31,992 bases of DNA from an uncultured Blastocatellia bacterium (GCA_946480785.1 CAMLLD010000076.1:1-31992), one strand, 5' to 3'; positions 18,101 to 24,481 are shown, numbered from the stretch's first letter. The notes: a model not told the origin generated them from the letters alone. Numbers and translations are program-made.

Positions 18101-18933
18101 TTCTGCTGCAACCTTATCCGCAGTTCACGGGTGGTCTGAATGTGTTCGACAGCAACGACTACTCGATGTATCACGGCTTGCAGGCGATCTTCCGTCGCCG
18201 CGTCAGCGCCGGTCTCGGATTTCAGTTTGCTTACACGTTGTCGAAGTCGAAAGACAATCGCTCGTGGGATCCGTCGCTGAGCACGGTATCGACCGGCTCG
18301 GTGCAGTCAGCTTCGAGCACGCCTTTCGATCTGCGCGACCGCAGTTTGAACTACACGTGGTCCGACTTCGATCGGCGTCACGTTTTCCAGGGCACTTACA
18401 CGTACGACTTGCCGTTTGGCAAAAACGGGCGGTTCTTCCGCGGCATGCCGACGATCGTGGATTACATCGTCGGTGGTTGGCAGACTGCGGGCACGATCCT
18501 CTGGGCGTCGGGCCGGCCGTTCACCGTTTACTCGGGCATCAACACGGTGAGCAACGTGGTCCAATCGACCGCCGACTGCAACGGCTGCACGAGAAACAGT
18601 GGTCAACTCGTGCTGGAGAGTGGGCGCAACTTCTGGTTCGACGCGTCGACGCGAAGTCAGTTCGCGGCACCCGCGCCAGGGTCGATTGGAAACACGGGCC
18701 GGAATTTCTTCCTCGCGCCGAATTATTTTCAGTGGGACTCGTCGTTGTCGAAGAAATTCAAGATCACGGAGCGCGTGGCGTTTGACTTACGTTTCGACGC
18801 GCGCAACGTCCTGAACAACCCTTCCTTCGACAACCCGACCGCCGTCATCACCTCGACCATCTTCGGTCGTATTAATGACAGTGTGACGAACAACGCGCGG
18901 AGGATCCAGGTGTCGGGTAAGTTGAGTTTTTAG
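15187..18933 (+). CDS. Oar-like TonB-dependent outer-membrane receptor
   Basis: Outer-membrane protein of 1248 residues. A signal peptide (about 1-22, LLFLLLTFCLVVVANGQ) precedes a carboxypeptidase regulatory-like beta-sandwich (about 26-110, SGRVQDANGAAIPGALVTL). Next come a plug domain (about 120-235, with NVNGSRDRSFNFTLDGIDI and GRSSGAQVTLVTKSGSNDFHG) and a long beta-barrel. The chain ends in Phe (ARRIQVSGKLSF), the usual outer-membrane insertion signal. Such Oar-like receptors are abundant in Acidobacteriota; the ligand (often glycans or peptides) cannot be read here. It may import products related to the upstream salvage operon, but it has its own leader and Shine-Dalgarno. The last codons lie in a 24-bp tandem triplication, and a decayed second copy of the 3' end sits at 25001-25136. 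Confidence 0.93.
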   Translation: MRKAPLLFLLLTFCLVVVANGQGTTSRVSGRVQDANGAAIPGALVTLTNEATGVSFTAQTSDSGSYAFDLVQVGNYTVSIEKQGFKKFVSQNNAINVNQPTTVNASLETGVVQETVLVPAAGEQVQVSTSGNLGSTIDQRTLESLPIVGTRGRNPLDLLNFQPGVVFGGNTGGAVNVNGSRDRSFNFTLDGIDINESTAGGSNFTPLRPNPDSVQEFQVVTSNFTAELGRSSGAQVTLVTKSGSNDFHGNLFEYYRTPALDAKAYPTTIAGLPKDQFVQHIFGGSLGGPLFNPGFGEGSRAGWLRDKAFFFVNLQLLRAYDTALVTRTVYTQQARQGLFRYVVGRANAPAGTSTAAVSGSGAALLPNCNGTPPSNAPCIASYNIATNPTGVGLDPTLAGFINAMPLPNNFTTGDGLNTAGFNFGSPEREKQYDFVSKFDFNLRNNSLLYVRYAQGSQSTFGDAANAGRPIFPGSPNFVDTGRTPKNLAVNWRWSPTANVTNEAIFGISKFFFTFATPFPDPNLPFAFINVATENTNFTYNARGVRTLQYIDNLTFIHGSHTLKGGINFRFNRHRDDRSSVAGSAIEPVVTFSRTAASFNGFNLPASGNTSINSNDLTRLQNTIVDELGRVGSVSQAFVLDPGNPSTFAPAGTRWLNEANYTELDFYFQDNWRMRSNLVLDLGVRWEPKLKPSVNGRPILVPDQPVKLGAAPSNTLKWVEGDLFDSDFSKIMPSVGFAWDPFKSGKTSIRGNYRMASDRFATFLFGSSIFQSTPGNNTAATNSTFGASGGLYRNLGPIIASLTPTQTPAQLRQPPAFSTNSISVIDPDLQYPQVHEWSLSVQREVGNNVVEVNYIGKHAVHLLGGYNVNQVNIFAGVPSVTSEANFLDAFNKIRANSSYNSPLINLIMSGNAANNGGTARFRALNTTNIPQGSVAAAALVVSQKTCASDDVTAGICTNAQIGRRLLDLYGFPFLLQPYPQFTGGLNVFDSNDYSMYHGLQAIFRRRVSAGLGFQFAYTLSKSKDNRSWDPSLSTVSTGSVQSASSTPFDLRDRSLNYTWSDFDRRHVFQGTYTYDLPFGKNGRFFRGMPTIVDYIVGGWQTAGTILWASGRPFTVYSGINTVSNVVQSTADCNGCTRNSGQLVLESGRNFWFDASTRSQFAAPAPGSIGNTGRNFFLAPNYFQWDSSLSKKFKITERVAFDLRFDARNVLNNPSFDNPTAVITSTIFGRINDSVTNNARRIQVSGKLSF

Positions 18934-19021
18934 TGGGTGGGACAAGTTGAGTTTTAGTCGGCGGGCAAGTTTGAGTTTTTAGTTCGCGTAGGCTAGCTTT
19001 CCACTTCAGCCACAGATTACA
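18794..19021 (+). repeat. Left copy of receptor-tail direct repeat
   Basis: The last about 140 bp of the receptor gene plus about 90 bp of downstream sequence recur, imperfectly, at 25001-25174. The two share TCGACGCGCGCAACGTCCTG at one end and CACTTCAGCCACAGATTACA (19002-19021) at the other, with GTAGGCTAGCT in between. This copy has two extra 24-bp units. The copies bracket the HXS island. Confidence 0.8.
18915..18986 (+). repeat. 24-bp tandem repeat, three units, over the receptor stop codon
   Basis: Units start at 18915, 18939 and 18963, each beginning GGG and containing an AAGTTGAGTTTTTAG-like core. Unit 1 encodes the receptor's last residues GKLSF and its stop. Because 24 is a multiple of three, units 2 and 3 stay in frame and would read GQVEF-stop and GKFEF on readthrough. 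The decayed copy at 25119-25136 has only one unit. Confidence 0.8.
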
Positions 19022-19055
19022 CGGTTCGATCGTGTAGTCTGTGGCTGTTTCTTGC
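19007..19055 (+). terminator. Hairpin terminator after the first receptor
   Basis: Stem of 17 pairs with one G-U: CAGCCACAGATTACACG at 19007-19023 pairs with CGTGTAGTCTGTGGCTG at 19031-19047 around a 7-base loop. A T-rich run (TTTCTTGCT) follows, as in Rho-independent terminators. The left arm belongs to the dispersed repeat also found at 25161-25174, where the right arm is missing. Confidence 0.7.
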
Positions 19056-19114
19056 TAAAAAAGGGCCGAAGGTGCCGTATACGTTCAAAGGTCCAGAGTC
19101 ATACGGATTTCCCC

Positions 19115-19142
19115 TTGCGGTAACTCGCTTGATCTGTAAAAT
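19115..19142 (+). promoter_or_regulatory. Candidate promoter of the HXS operon
   Basis: TTGCGG at 19115-19120 and TAAAAT at 19137-19142 with 16-bp spacing, about 140 bp before hxsA. AGGAGA at 19270-19275 is the Shine-Dalgarno for the ATG at 19283. The 235-bp gap from the terminator holds no gene I can recognise. Confidence 0.35.
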
Positions 19143-19282
19143 AACCTCTGTAGTTTTCACGCGTTTGGCTGGGCTGAAGATTCCCAAACTCGCATAACCC
19201 TTCATTTCCAGTCCGACTACTGCCTCGTCTCACTCTGTTACCACCAGACAGCGAGGTTGACTCCATCTCAGGAGAACGCTTC

Positions 19283-20437
19283 ATGGATTTCCCCAAGTTG
19301 AAAAGGAATGTGAGTTTACTGCTGCGCTATCTTGGGCGAGTTACAGCTTATCCCAAGAAGATTGCACTAAGTGCTGGTTTGGTTGCATTGACAACTGGTC
19401 AGGGTGCGTCTCAGCCGAGAGTTCCAGTTGACCCGAGAGTAACGGTTCAAAAGTCCGCAATTTCGAAATATTCTGCCAAGTACGTTTTGAGATCTGCTTC
19501 TTCATCGCTTTCGAATCTTTTTGCGCAACATCGTTCCCATAGCTCACACAGTTCACATAGCTCGCACAGTTCGCATAGCTCCCATTATTCGTCCACAACT
19601 CCTGGACATACATCACACAGTTCACACGTATCGCACTATTCGGGATCATCACCATCACCGTTGCCTACACATGCGTCGCATTATTCGTCTTCATCGCCCA
19701 CACCGTCACCTTCACACGCGTCGCACTACTCCGGCAGCACTCCAGCTCCAATACGTAAGCTACGTACGCCATCTCTGCCAGCTTCGAATTCCGAGACACT
19801 GCCGAATGTATCGACCGGTCGAGATACGGCAGCAACCTCAACCGTAGTGTTGAGTGATTACTTCGATGACATAACCCGGGCGGTTACAAAATGGCGATTG
19901 GGTTGCTTAACCGCTGGACCGAACTTCACTGATCAAAAAGTTACTGTTGTTGAAAATAATGCGAGTTTGGTAATAACTCCGCGAGCAGGAGTAGCCAATC
20001 GTTCATACAATGGTTACATCACACAAAGGACCTGGGACTTCACCGCTGCTCATGCACGAGTAGATGTGTTCCAAACAACCGAAGGAAGCGCAAATACCAT
20101 CTTTGCGATCGGTATCGATCATAACAACTGGTATGGCTTTGTTGTGGAGAATGGAAAGCTTTATCTGCAAAGCAAAATTAAGGGAAGAAAGAACTCCGAG
20201 GCGGTAAAGTACGATCCCACCGATCATCGCAGTTGGCGACTTCGACATGAAGCTTCATTGAATGAGATTTTGTGGGAGACGAGCCCTGACGGAATAAATT
20301 GGACCGTTTTGCGCCGCGTCTCTCCAGAAATTTCCCTGCAGAGCATTTACGTATCGCTGGCTGCAGGTACATATACGCCGGAACTTGATCCTGGAATTGC
20401 GGCCTTTGATAATTTCAAACTTGTCATTCATCGGTAA
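19283..20437 (+). CDS. hxsA: His-Xaa-Ser repeat protein HxsA with lectin-like C-terminal domain
   Basis: Probable substrate of the radical SAM enzymes downstream, 384 residues. The basic N-terminus has a weak hydrophobic stretch (about 26-42), perhaps a leader or atypical signal. Residues 83-150 carry 15 His-x-Ser triads in four blocks of 7, 4, 2 and 2, every block ending in HYS followed by a Ser/Thr/Pro-rich spacer. HXS repeats next to HxsB, HxsC and HxsD genes define the His-Xaa-Ser system. From about 188 (LSDYFDDITRAVTKWRLG) to the end (GIAAFDNFKLVIHR) the protein looks like a concanavalin/LamG-type jelly roll: DYFDD start, NNWYGFVVENGKLYL core, SPDGINWTVL, final FDNFKL strand. HxsA proteins I know of are shorter repeat peptides, so this fusion is unusual. 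Base composition is clearly lower in GC than the flanks. Family is confident from context plus repeats; the fold of the tail is inferred. Confidence 0.85.
   Translation: MDFPKLKRNVSLLLRYLGRVTAYPKKIALSAGLVALTTGQGASQPRVPVDPRVTVQKSAISKYSAKYVLRSASSSLSNLFAQHRSHSSHSSHSSHSSHSSHYSSTTPGHTSHSSHVSHYSGSSPSPLPTHASHYSSSSPTPSPSHASHYSGSTPAPIRKLRTPSLPASNSETLPNVSTGRDTAATSTVVLSDYFDDITRAVTKWRLGCLTAGPNFTDQKVTVVENNASLVITPRAGVANRSYNGYITQRTWDFTAAHARVDVFQTTEGSANTIFAIGIDHNNWYGFVVENGKLYLQSKIKGRKNSEAVKYDPTDHRSWRLRHEASLNEILWETSPDGINWTVLRRVSPEISLQSIYVSLAAGTYTPELDPGIAAFDNFKLVIHR
19529..19732 (+). repeat. hxsA: Coding HxS triplet repeat array
   Basis: Nine-base periodicity of CAY-NNN-TCN/AGY codons inside hxsA. There are seven contiguous triads at residues 83-103, four at 109-120, two at 130-135 and two at 145-150. 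Ser codons alternate between AGY and TCN, so the repeat is kept more at protein than at DNA level. Confidence 0.85.
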
Positions 20438-20442
20438 AAATC

Positions 20443-20826
20443 ATGTCTTCATGGATTGTCAGAGATTCATCACACTCGAATCTGTCCATCTTTGTTGATA
20501 CGAGTGTTTACCCTCTCGAGGTGTTGTTTCGTACATGTTATGCCTTCACAGATAGATGCTATCTATTCCTCAGCACATCTGAAGCATCTGGCGTGATCAG
20601 TGTTCGATTCAAGCAGAAACTCGAATCATGTGATCTGGAATCAGTTGCTGGCGAATTCTCGAATGAATTAATCAACCAGAGAGTACGGCTTGATATAGCG
20701 AATGAGACCAGAGCCATCAGGGAGCTAATAGTGGCCCAAGCATTCACGGAAGCTGACTTAATCGACAAGTCAGAGTGTGAAGCCAGTTACAGTGACGACC
20801 CGAAAGGAATTTCGATTCCAAAATGA
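20443..20826 (+). CDS. hxsD: HXS system protein HxsD
   Basis: Small protein of 127 residues, cytoplasmic by sequence. It has an N-terminal segment IFVDTSVYPLEVLFRTCYAF and a C-terminal segment EFSNELINQRVRLDIANETR followed by AIRELIVAQAF. This layout (Asp-Thr-x-x-Tyr start, F-x-N-E-L-x-N-x-x-x-R and IRELI-AQAF end) fits the HxsD family, an uncharacterised component always found beside HxsB and HxsC. It starts six bases after hxsA and its stop overlaps the next start (ATGA). A role as partner or peptide-recognition factor for the radical SAM enzymes is a guess. The following gene looks like a shorter paralogue. Confidence 0.75.
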   Translation: MSSWIVRDSSHSNLSIFVDTSVYPLEVLFRTCYAFTDRCYLFLSTSEASGVISVRFKQKLESCDLESVAGEFSNELINQRVRLDIANETRAIRELIVAQAFTEADLIDKSECEASYSDDPKGISIPK

Positions 20827-21089
20827 ATATCGTTGTTCGGCTCGACACAACTCTTTATACCCGGCAGTGCGTCTGCGAAGCTGCCGAAACTTACTCAACA
20901 CTGTGCGTCGTGAATGTTCGCGAATATCCGTCAGGCATTGTTGCAGAATTTTGTATCAGTGAAGGTGAAGAAAAGGTAATCGACGAATTTCTTAACGATG
21001 TGCTAACGCGGTCTATTGAAAATTATCTTCTTCGTAATCAAGCCGATGCCCCAAACTCGCTTCCAATCTCGAGAAGCCTACCAAGCTAA
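20823..21089 (+). CDS. Second HxsD-like protein
   Basis: Protein of 88 residues that aligns by eye with the preceding HxsD: NIVVRLDTTLYTRQCVCEAA against LSIFVDTSVYPLEVLFRTCY, and EFLNDVLTRSIENYLLRNQ against EFSNELINQRVRLDIANE. The FLND and YLLR elements recall the LLNDYxLRE motif for which the HxsD family was first named. It lacks the IRELIVAQAF end. It overlaps hxsD by ATGA and the likely hxsB start by 44 bases, so the whole group is tightly coupled. Either an in-cluster duplication or two specialised subunits; no function beyond cluster membership can be claimed. Confidence 0.6.
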   Translation: MNIVVRLDTTLYTRQCVCEAAETYSTLCVVNVREYPSGIVAEFCISEGEEKVIDEFLNDVLTRSIENYLLRNQADAPNSLPISRSLPS

Positions 21090-22545
21090 CGGCAATTATC
21101 GACTGCTTCCGTTCCAGTTTTTGCAATTCGATGAGAATCGCAAAATCCTGGTTAATGAAGTAGGCGAGTATCTCTTCCTTACCAACCGGCTCTTTGACGA
21201 ATTTGTCTCCCATCGTTTGGATATAAGGTCCGATGATTACCTCAATCTCAAGGGCAAGCACTTCTTGTTTGATTCCGATTCACTCGCACCATTTGAATTA
21301 TTAGCGACAAAGTATCGGAGCAAGAAGTCGTTTTTGGCTGGGTTTACGAAGCTGCACATCTTCGTGGTATCGCTGCGGTGTGAGCATTCTTGTCATTATT
21401 GCCAGGTGTCCAGGGTGAGTACTAATCGCGCTCTTTATGATATGAGCAAAGAGACCGCGTCGCGCGCACTCGACTTTGTGTTTCGCTCGCCAGCGTCTGA
21501 TATCAAGATCGAATTTCAAGGAGGCGAACCTCTCCTCAACTTTGATCGCATTGTTCAGATCGTTGAGGAAGCAAAAGAAAGAAATCTTCGATGCGGTAAG
21601 AATATAGATTTCGTGATCACCACAAATCTTGCGTTGTTGACGGATGAAATTCTTGATTACTGCAAACTCAATAAAATCGTGATTTCAACCTCTCTAGATG
21701 GTCCGGCGTTTATTCATAATGCTAATAGACCCCGACCGGGGCACAACAGCTATGAGCTGACTATACAAAACTTGCAACGCGTCCGAGAGGTAATGGGGTC
21801 AGATGGAGTAGCGGCCATCATGACGGTGACGCGTCTCAGCCTCGCGCACCTTCGCGAGATCATCGACGAATATGTTGCGCGAGGATTTCAATCGATCTTT
21901 CTGAGAGCACTAAGTCCCTACGGATTTGCTTTGAAGGCAGCCAAGTCGATTGGATATTCAGTAGAGGAGTTTCTTCTCTTTTATAAAGAAGCACTCGATT
22001 ACATCATTCAGCTCAATCTCAACGGAACTTACATCGTCGAGACTTACGCGCAAATTCTGCTCACCAGAATCCTAACTCCTTTCACGACGGGCTACGTCGA
22101 TCTTCAATCACCAGCCGGCGCGGGCATCGGTGTCGCAGTTTACAACTACGATGGCAATGTTTACGCGTCTGATGAAGCGCGAATGCTAGCTGAGATGGGA
22201 GACGATCAGTTCAAATTGGGCAACGTGCATTCAAATGTGTACGAAGAAGTCTTTGGTGGCGAGTTATTAAGGACGATAGCAGCTTCTTCATGTGTAGAGT
22301 CAATGCCGGGGTGTGCTGATTGCGCTTTTCAAACTTATTGCGGTGCTGATCCTGTCCACAATCATGCAACACAGGGAGATATGGTTGGCCATCGGCCAAC
22401 CAGTGATTTTCATAAGAGAAATTTCTTCATCATTAAATATTTACTTAGCTTGTACGAGTCTGATCCGGCAATTCAAAAGGTGTTCTGGGCATGGGTGCAC
22501 AACGTTCGCGTAGCGGAATCTAATACAACGGAGGCAGTGGCTTGA
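21046..22545 (+). CDS. hxsB: HXS radical SAM maturase HxsB (SPASM)
   Basis: Radical SAM enzyme of 499 residues, predicted to modify the HxS repeats of HxsA. The SAM cluster is CEHSCHYC (Cys112, Cys116, Cys119) inside the HxsB-type stretch TKLHIFVVSLRCEHSCHYCQ. FQGGEPLLN follows at 157-165 (SAM amino-group motif). The C-terminal SPASM cysteines include Cys416, Cys423, Cys426 and Cys432 (CADCAFQTYCG). The conserved N-terminus NYRLLPFQFLQF lies upstream of the barrel. The open frame reaches a TTG at 21016, but the ATG at 21046 is the better start; either way it overlaps the preceding gene. The stop overlaps hxsC by four bases (TTGA). The reaction catalysed has, to my knowledge, not been established. 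Confidence 0.9.
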   Translation: MPQTRFQSREAYQANGNYRLLPFQFLQFDENRKILVNEVGEYLFLTNRLFDEFVSHRLDIRSDDYLNLKGKHFLFDSDSLAPFELLATKYRSKKSFLAGFTKLHIFVVSLRCEHSCHYCQVSRVSTNRALYDMSKETASRALDFVFRSPASDIKIEFQGGEPLLNFDRIVQIVEEAKERNLRCGKNIDFVITTNLALLTDEILDYCKLNKIVISTSLDGPAFIHNANRPRPGHNSYELTIQNLQRVREVMGSDGVAAIMTVTRLSLAHLREIIDEYVARGFQSIFLRALSPYGFALKAAKSIGYSVEEFLLFYKEALDYIIQLNLNGTYIVETYAQILLTRILTPFTTGYVDLQSPAGAGIGVAVYNYDGNVYASDEARMLAEMGDDQFKLGNVHSNVYEEVFGGELLRTIAASSCVESMPGCADCAFQTYCGADPVHNHATQGDMVGHRPTSDFHKRNFFIIKYLLSLYESDPAIQKVFWAWVHNVRVAESNTTEAVA

Positions 22546-23696
22546 AGCTCCACTCTTCGGGCAATGTTGTGAATGTGACTCATCCCATTATCGGAAGGGT
22601 CACTACCGGTCTATCCGGCGGTTCGAGAACAGAGAGCGTGTTGTTTTGGTCTAATTCAGAAACTCCCAGCGATACCGCTGACTACCTTGCAGTAGTAACG
22701 TCGCAGAAAGCGCCAAGGTGGCGCTGTGATGCCCCGTTAATTCATTCAGTTCGGTATTTGGACTATCTCGCTGATGGAGATGTAATCCAAATCAGTCCTC
22801 AAGGATTTGTTCGCACGTTGTATCGGAGAGGTTCTCAGCACAACTTCATCCTATTCACCGATCAATGCAACAGCTATTGTTTGATGTGTTCACAACCCCC
22901 AAAGCCCATTAATGATCTTCATAGGTTGGCTGAGCACTACCGGTTAGTCGACTTGATTGATCCGGATACGCGCGAACTTGGAATAACCGGCGGCGAACCT
23001 ACGCTATTTAAAGAGCATTTTCTGAACTTCATTGGCTACTGTGAAGAAAAGCTGTCAAATACGTCTCTACATGTTCTCACTAACGGCCGCATGTTCTATT
23101 ACCGGAAATTCGCAGAGGAGTTAGGTGCTGTCCACCACCACGATTTAATGCTGGGCATACCCCTCTATTCCGACATCGACTCGGAGCACGACTTTGTTGT
23201 TCAGGCGAAGGGCGCATTTGAAGAGACAGTGATCGGTTTTCATCATCTCGCTCGATATGAAGTGCCGATCGAGATACGCGTAGTGATACACAAAGCGACG
23301 TATCGTAGATTGCCGCAACTGGCCCAATACATTAGCCGTAATTTTCCTTTCGCTGCTCACGTCGCATTGATGGGTTTGGAATATACTGGCTTCACAAATC
23401 AGAACATGGATAAGCTGTGGATTGATCCCAGCGACTATCAGGAGGAGTTAAGAATTGCCACCGAGATTCTGGTGATGTCCGGATTGCGGGTGTCAATCTA
23501 CAACCATCAACTTTGTGTTCTCGATCGAACGCTGTGGCCCTATTCACGACAATCTATCTCTGATTGGAAAAACGTCTACGCGGAAGATTGTGAGGGATGT
23601 CAGGTCCAGGATTGGTGTGGGGGATTCTTTCAGACAGGACTTGCGAAACGCTCGGCATTGATAAAAGCGATTACTAATGAAGCCAAAACGATCTAA
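22542..23696 (+). CDS. hxsC: HXS radical SAM protein HxsC
   Basis: Second radical SAM enzyme of the system, 384 residues. The cluster motif is CNSYCLMC (Cys109, Cys113, Cys116) in the HxsC-typical setting HNFILFTDQCNSYCLMCSQP, and GITGGEPTLF follows at 147-156. C-terminal cysteines Cys350, Cys353 and Cys359 (CEGCQVQDWC) suggest an auxiliary cluster. The start is TTG at 22542, overlapping the hxsB stop and preceded at nine bases by GGAGG, which fixes it. The last 20 bases overlap a new reading frame starting at 23677 that encodes the N-terminus of an HNH protein. Probably acts with HxsB on HxsA. Confidence 0.9.
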   Translation: MKLHSSGNVVNVTHPIIGRVTTGLSGGSRTESVLFWSNSETPSDTADYLAVVTSQKAPRWRCDAPLIHSVRYLDYLADGDVIQISPQGFVRTLYRRGSQHNFILFTDQCNSYCLMCSQPPKPINDLHRLAEHYRLVDLIDPDTRELGITGGEPTLFKEHFLNFIGYCEEKLSNTSLHVLTNGRMFYYRKFAEELGAVHHHDLMLGIPLYSDIDSEHDFVVQAKGAFEETVIGFHHLARYEVPIEIRVVIHKATYRRLPQLAQYISRNFPFAAHVALMGLEYTGFTNQNMDKLWIDPSDYQEELRIATEILVMSGLRVSIYNHQLCVLDRTLWPYSRQSISDWKNVYAEDCEGCQVQDWCGGFFQTGLAKRSALIKAITNEAKTI

Positions 23697-23802
23697 ACCG
23701 CAACGGACGAGTATACCTCTTCATATCCAACGGGCTGTCAGGGCACGGGATGGCAATCGGTGCAGGCGTTGTGGCGTTGTGGCGTTGTGGCGTTGTCACT
23801 GA
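23677..23802 (+). pseudogene. N-terminal fragment of the HNH protein, cut by repeat frameshift
   Basis: The ATG at 23677, inside hxsC, opens a 41-codon frame reading IPLHIQRAVRARDGNRCRRC and ending at TGA 23800-23802. This is the expected start of a four-cysteine HNH domain: the basic helix and first Cys pair (Cys29, Cys32) that the downstream frame lacks. It runs into the other frame through four copies of an 8-bp repeat. With two copies the reading is continuous (CRRCGVVTEFIHFDHLIP), the canonical spacing. It is therefore the displaced 5' part of the next gene. Confidence 0.75.
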
Positions 23803-24481
23803 ATTTATTCATTTCGATCATCTGATTCCAGTCGATCTCGGCGGCCCTAACACCGAAGAAAACATCCAACTACTTTGTCCTACATGCAATACCTCAAAAG
23901 GCAACAACATTCAGTGCCGGAGTTGCGGTCACTGGATGTCCCCTGAGAAAGCGCGTTGCACACAATGTGAGACACCGCTTCTACATACTAAGTATTCGAG
24001 GACTTTACGCGGGAGAGTTGAGCGGATCATTCAGCAAGTTGGCCTCGTTGCAGTTGTCGGAGTGATTGCTGGAAGCCTCTTGCTCTTTGTTGTCGGTGGA
24101 TCGATATTGACCATTTACGTCGTGCGAGCAAGAGATAGTGCCACCACAGTCAACAGCGTCGTCAACTCGGCCTTCGATGTTTCCAGTCAGCAGGCGACAA
24201 GTTTCAAAGTGACCTTTCCGTCTAACGCACATAACGCGCGAATTGTCGGAGGTTTCAGGGTCATGTCAGGATCATCGGTAGGCTTCTACATTGTGAGCGA
24301 AGCACAGTTTGCACAATGGTCGAGCGGCTCTCGAAAACTGGCGATGATGACACGAGAAAACGCTGACTCACTTAAAATTCGTCAGCCACTAACGGCAGGA
24401 ACTTACTACGTCTGTTTTCTTGGTCCAGATTCCTCCACATCAGTGAGAGTTGCGGCTGAGTTATATGCTAAATATGATTGA
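23750..24481 (+). CDS. HNH endonuclease-like, zinc-ribbon, membrane-anchored protein (frame-disrupted gene)
   Basis: Open frame of 243 residues. Domains in order: the distal part of an HNH nuclease (HFDHLIPVDLGG at 21-32, LCPTCNTSKGN at 42-52), a zinc ribbon (Cys56, Cys59, Cys70, Cys73), a transmembrane helix at about 97-125 (VGLVAVVGVIAGSLLLFVVG), and a beta-rich tail that would lie outside the membrane (130-243, ending AGTYYVCFLGPDSSTSVRV). The true start is probably 23677; the first Cys pair is in another frame because of an 8-bp repeat at 23766-23797. As it stands, either a truncated product starts at ATG 23750, the gene is dead, or the copy number varies. The original start overlaps hxsC by 20 bases, which makes it part of the HXS operon. 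Domains are clear, role unknown. Confidence 0.7.
   Translation: MAIGAGVVALWRCGVVTEFIHFDHLIPVDLGGPNTEENIQLLCPTCNTSKGNNIQCRSCGHWMSPEKARCTQCETPLLHTKYSRTLRGRVERIIQQVGLVAVVGVIAGSLLLFVVGGSILTIYVVRARDSATTVNSVVNSAFDVSSQQATSFKVTFPSNAHNARIVGGFRVMSGSSVGFYIVSEAQFAQWSSGSRKLAMMTRENADSLKIRQPLTAGTYYVCFLGPDSSTSVRVAAELYAKYD
23766..23797 (+). repeat. 8-bp tandem repeat, four units, causing a frameshift
   Basis: Unit GCGTTGTG three times, then GCGTTGTC. Eight is not a multiple of three, so copy number sets which upstream frame joins the HNH domain. Two or five copies would join the 23677 frame; the four present here do not. Confidence 0.9.

Noticed and set aside
17032..18174. Minus-strand open frame of 380 codons inside the first receptor
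   Set aside because: Arg/His-rich sequence antisense to a clear receptor gene; a by-product of GC-rich codon use.
19529..19732. Regular short repeats suggesting a CRISPR-like or satellite array
   Set aside because: Periodicity is nine bases, in frame and codon-variable within hxsA; it encodes HxS triads.
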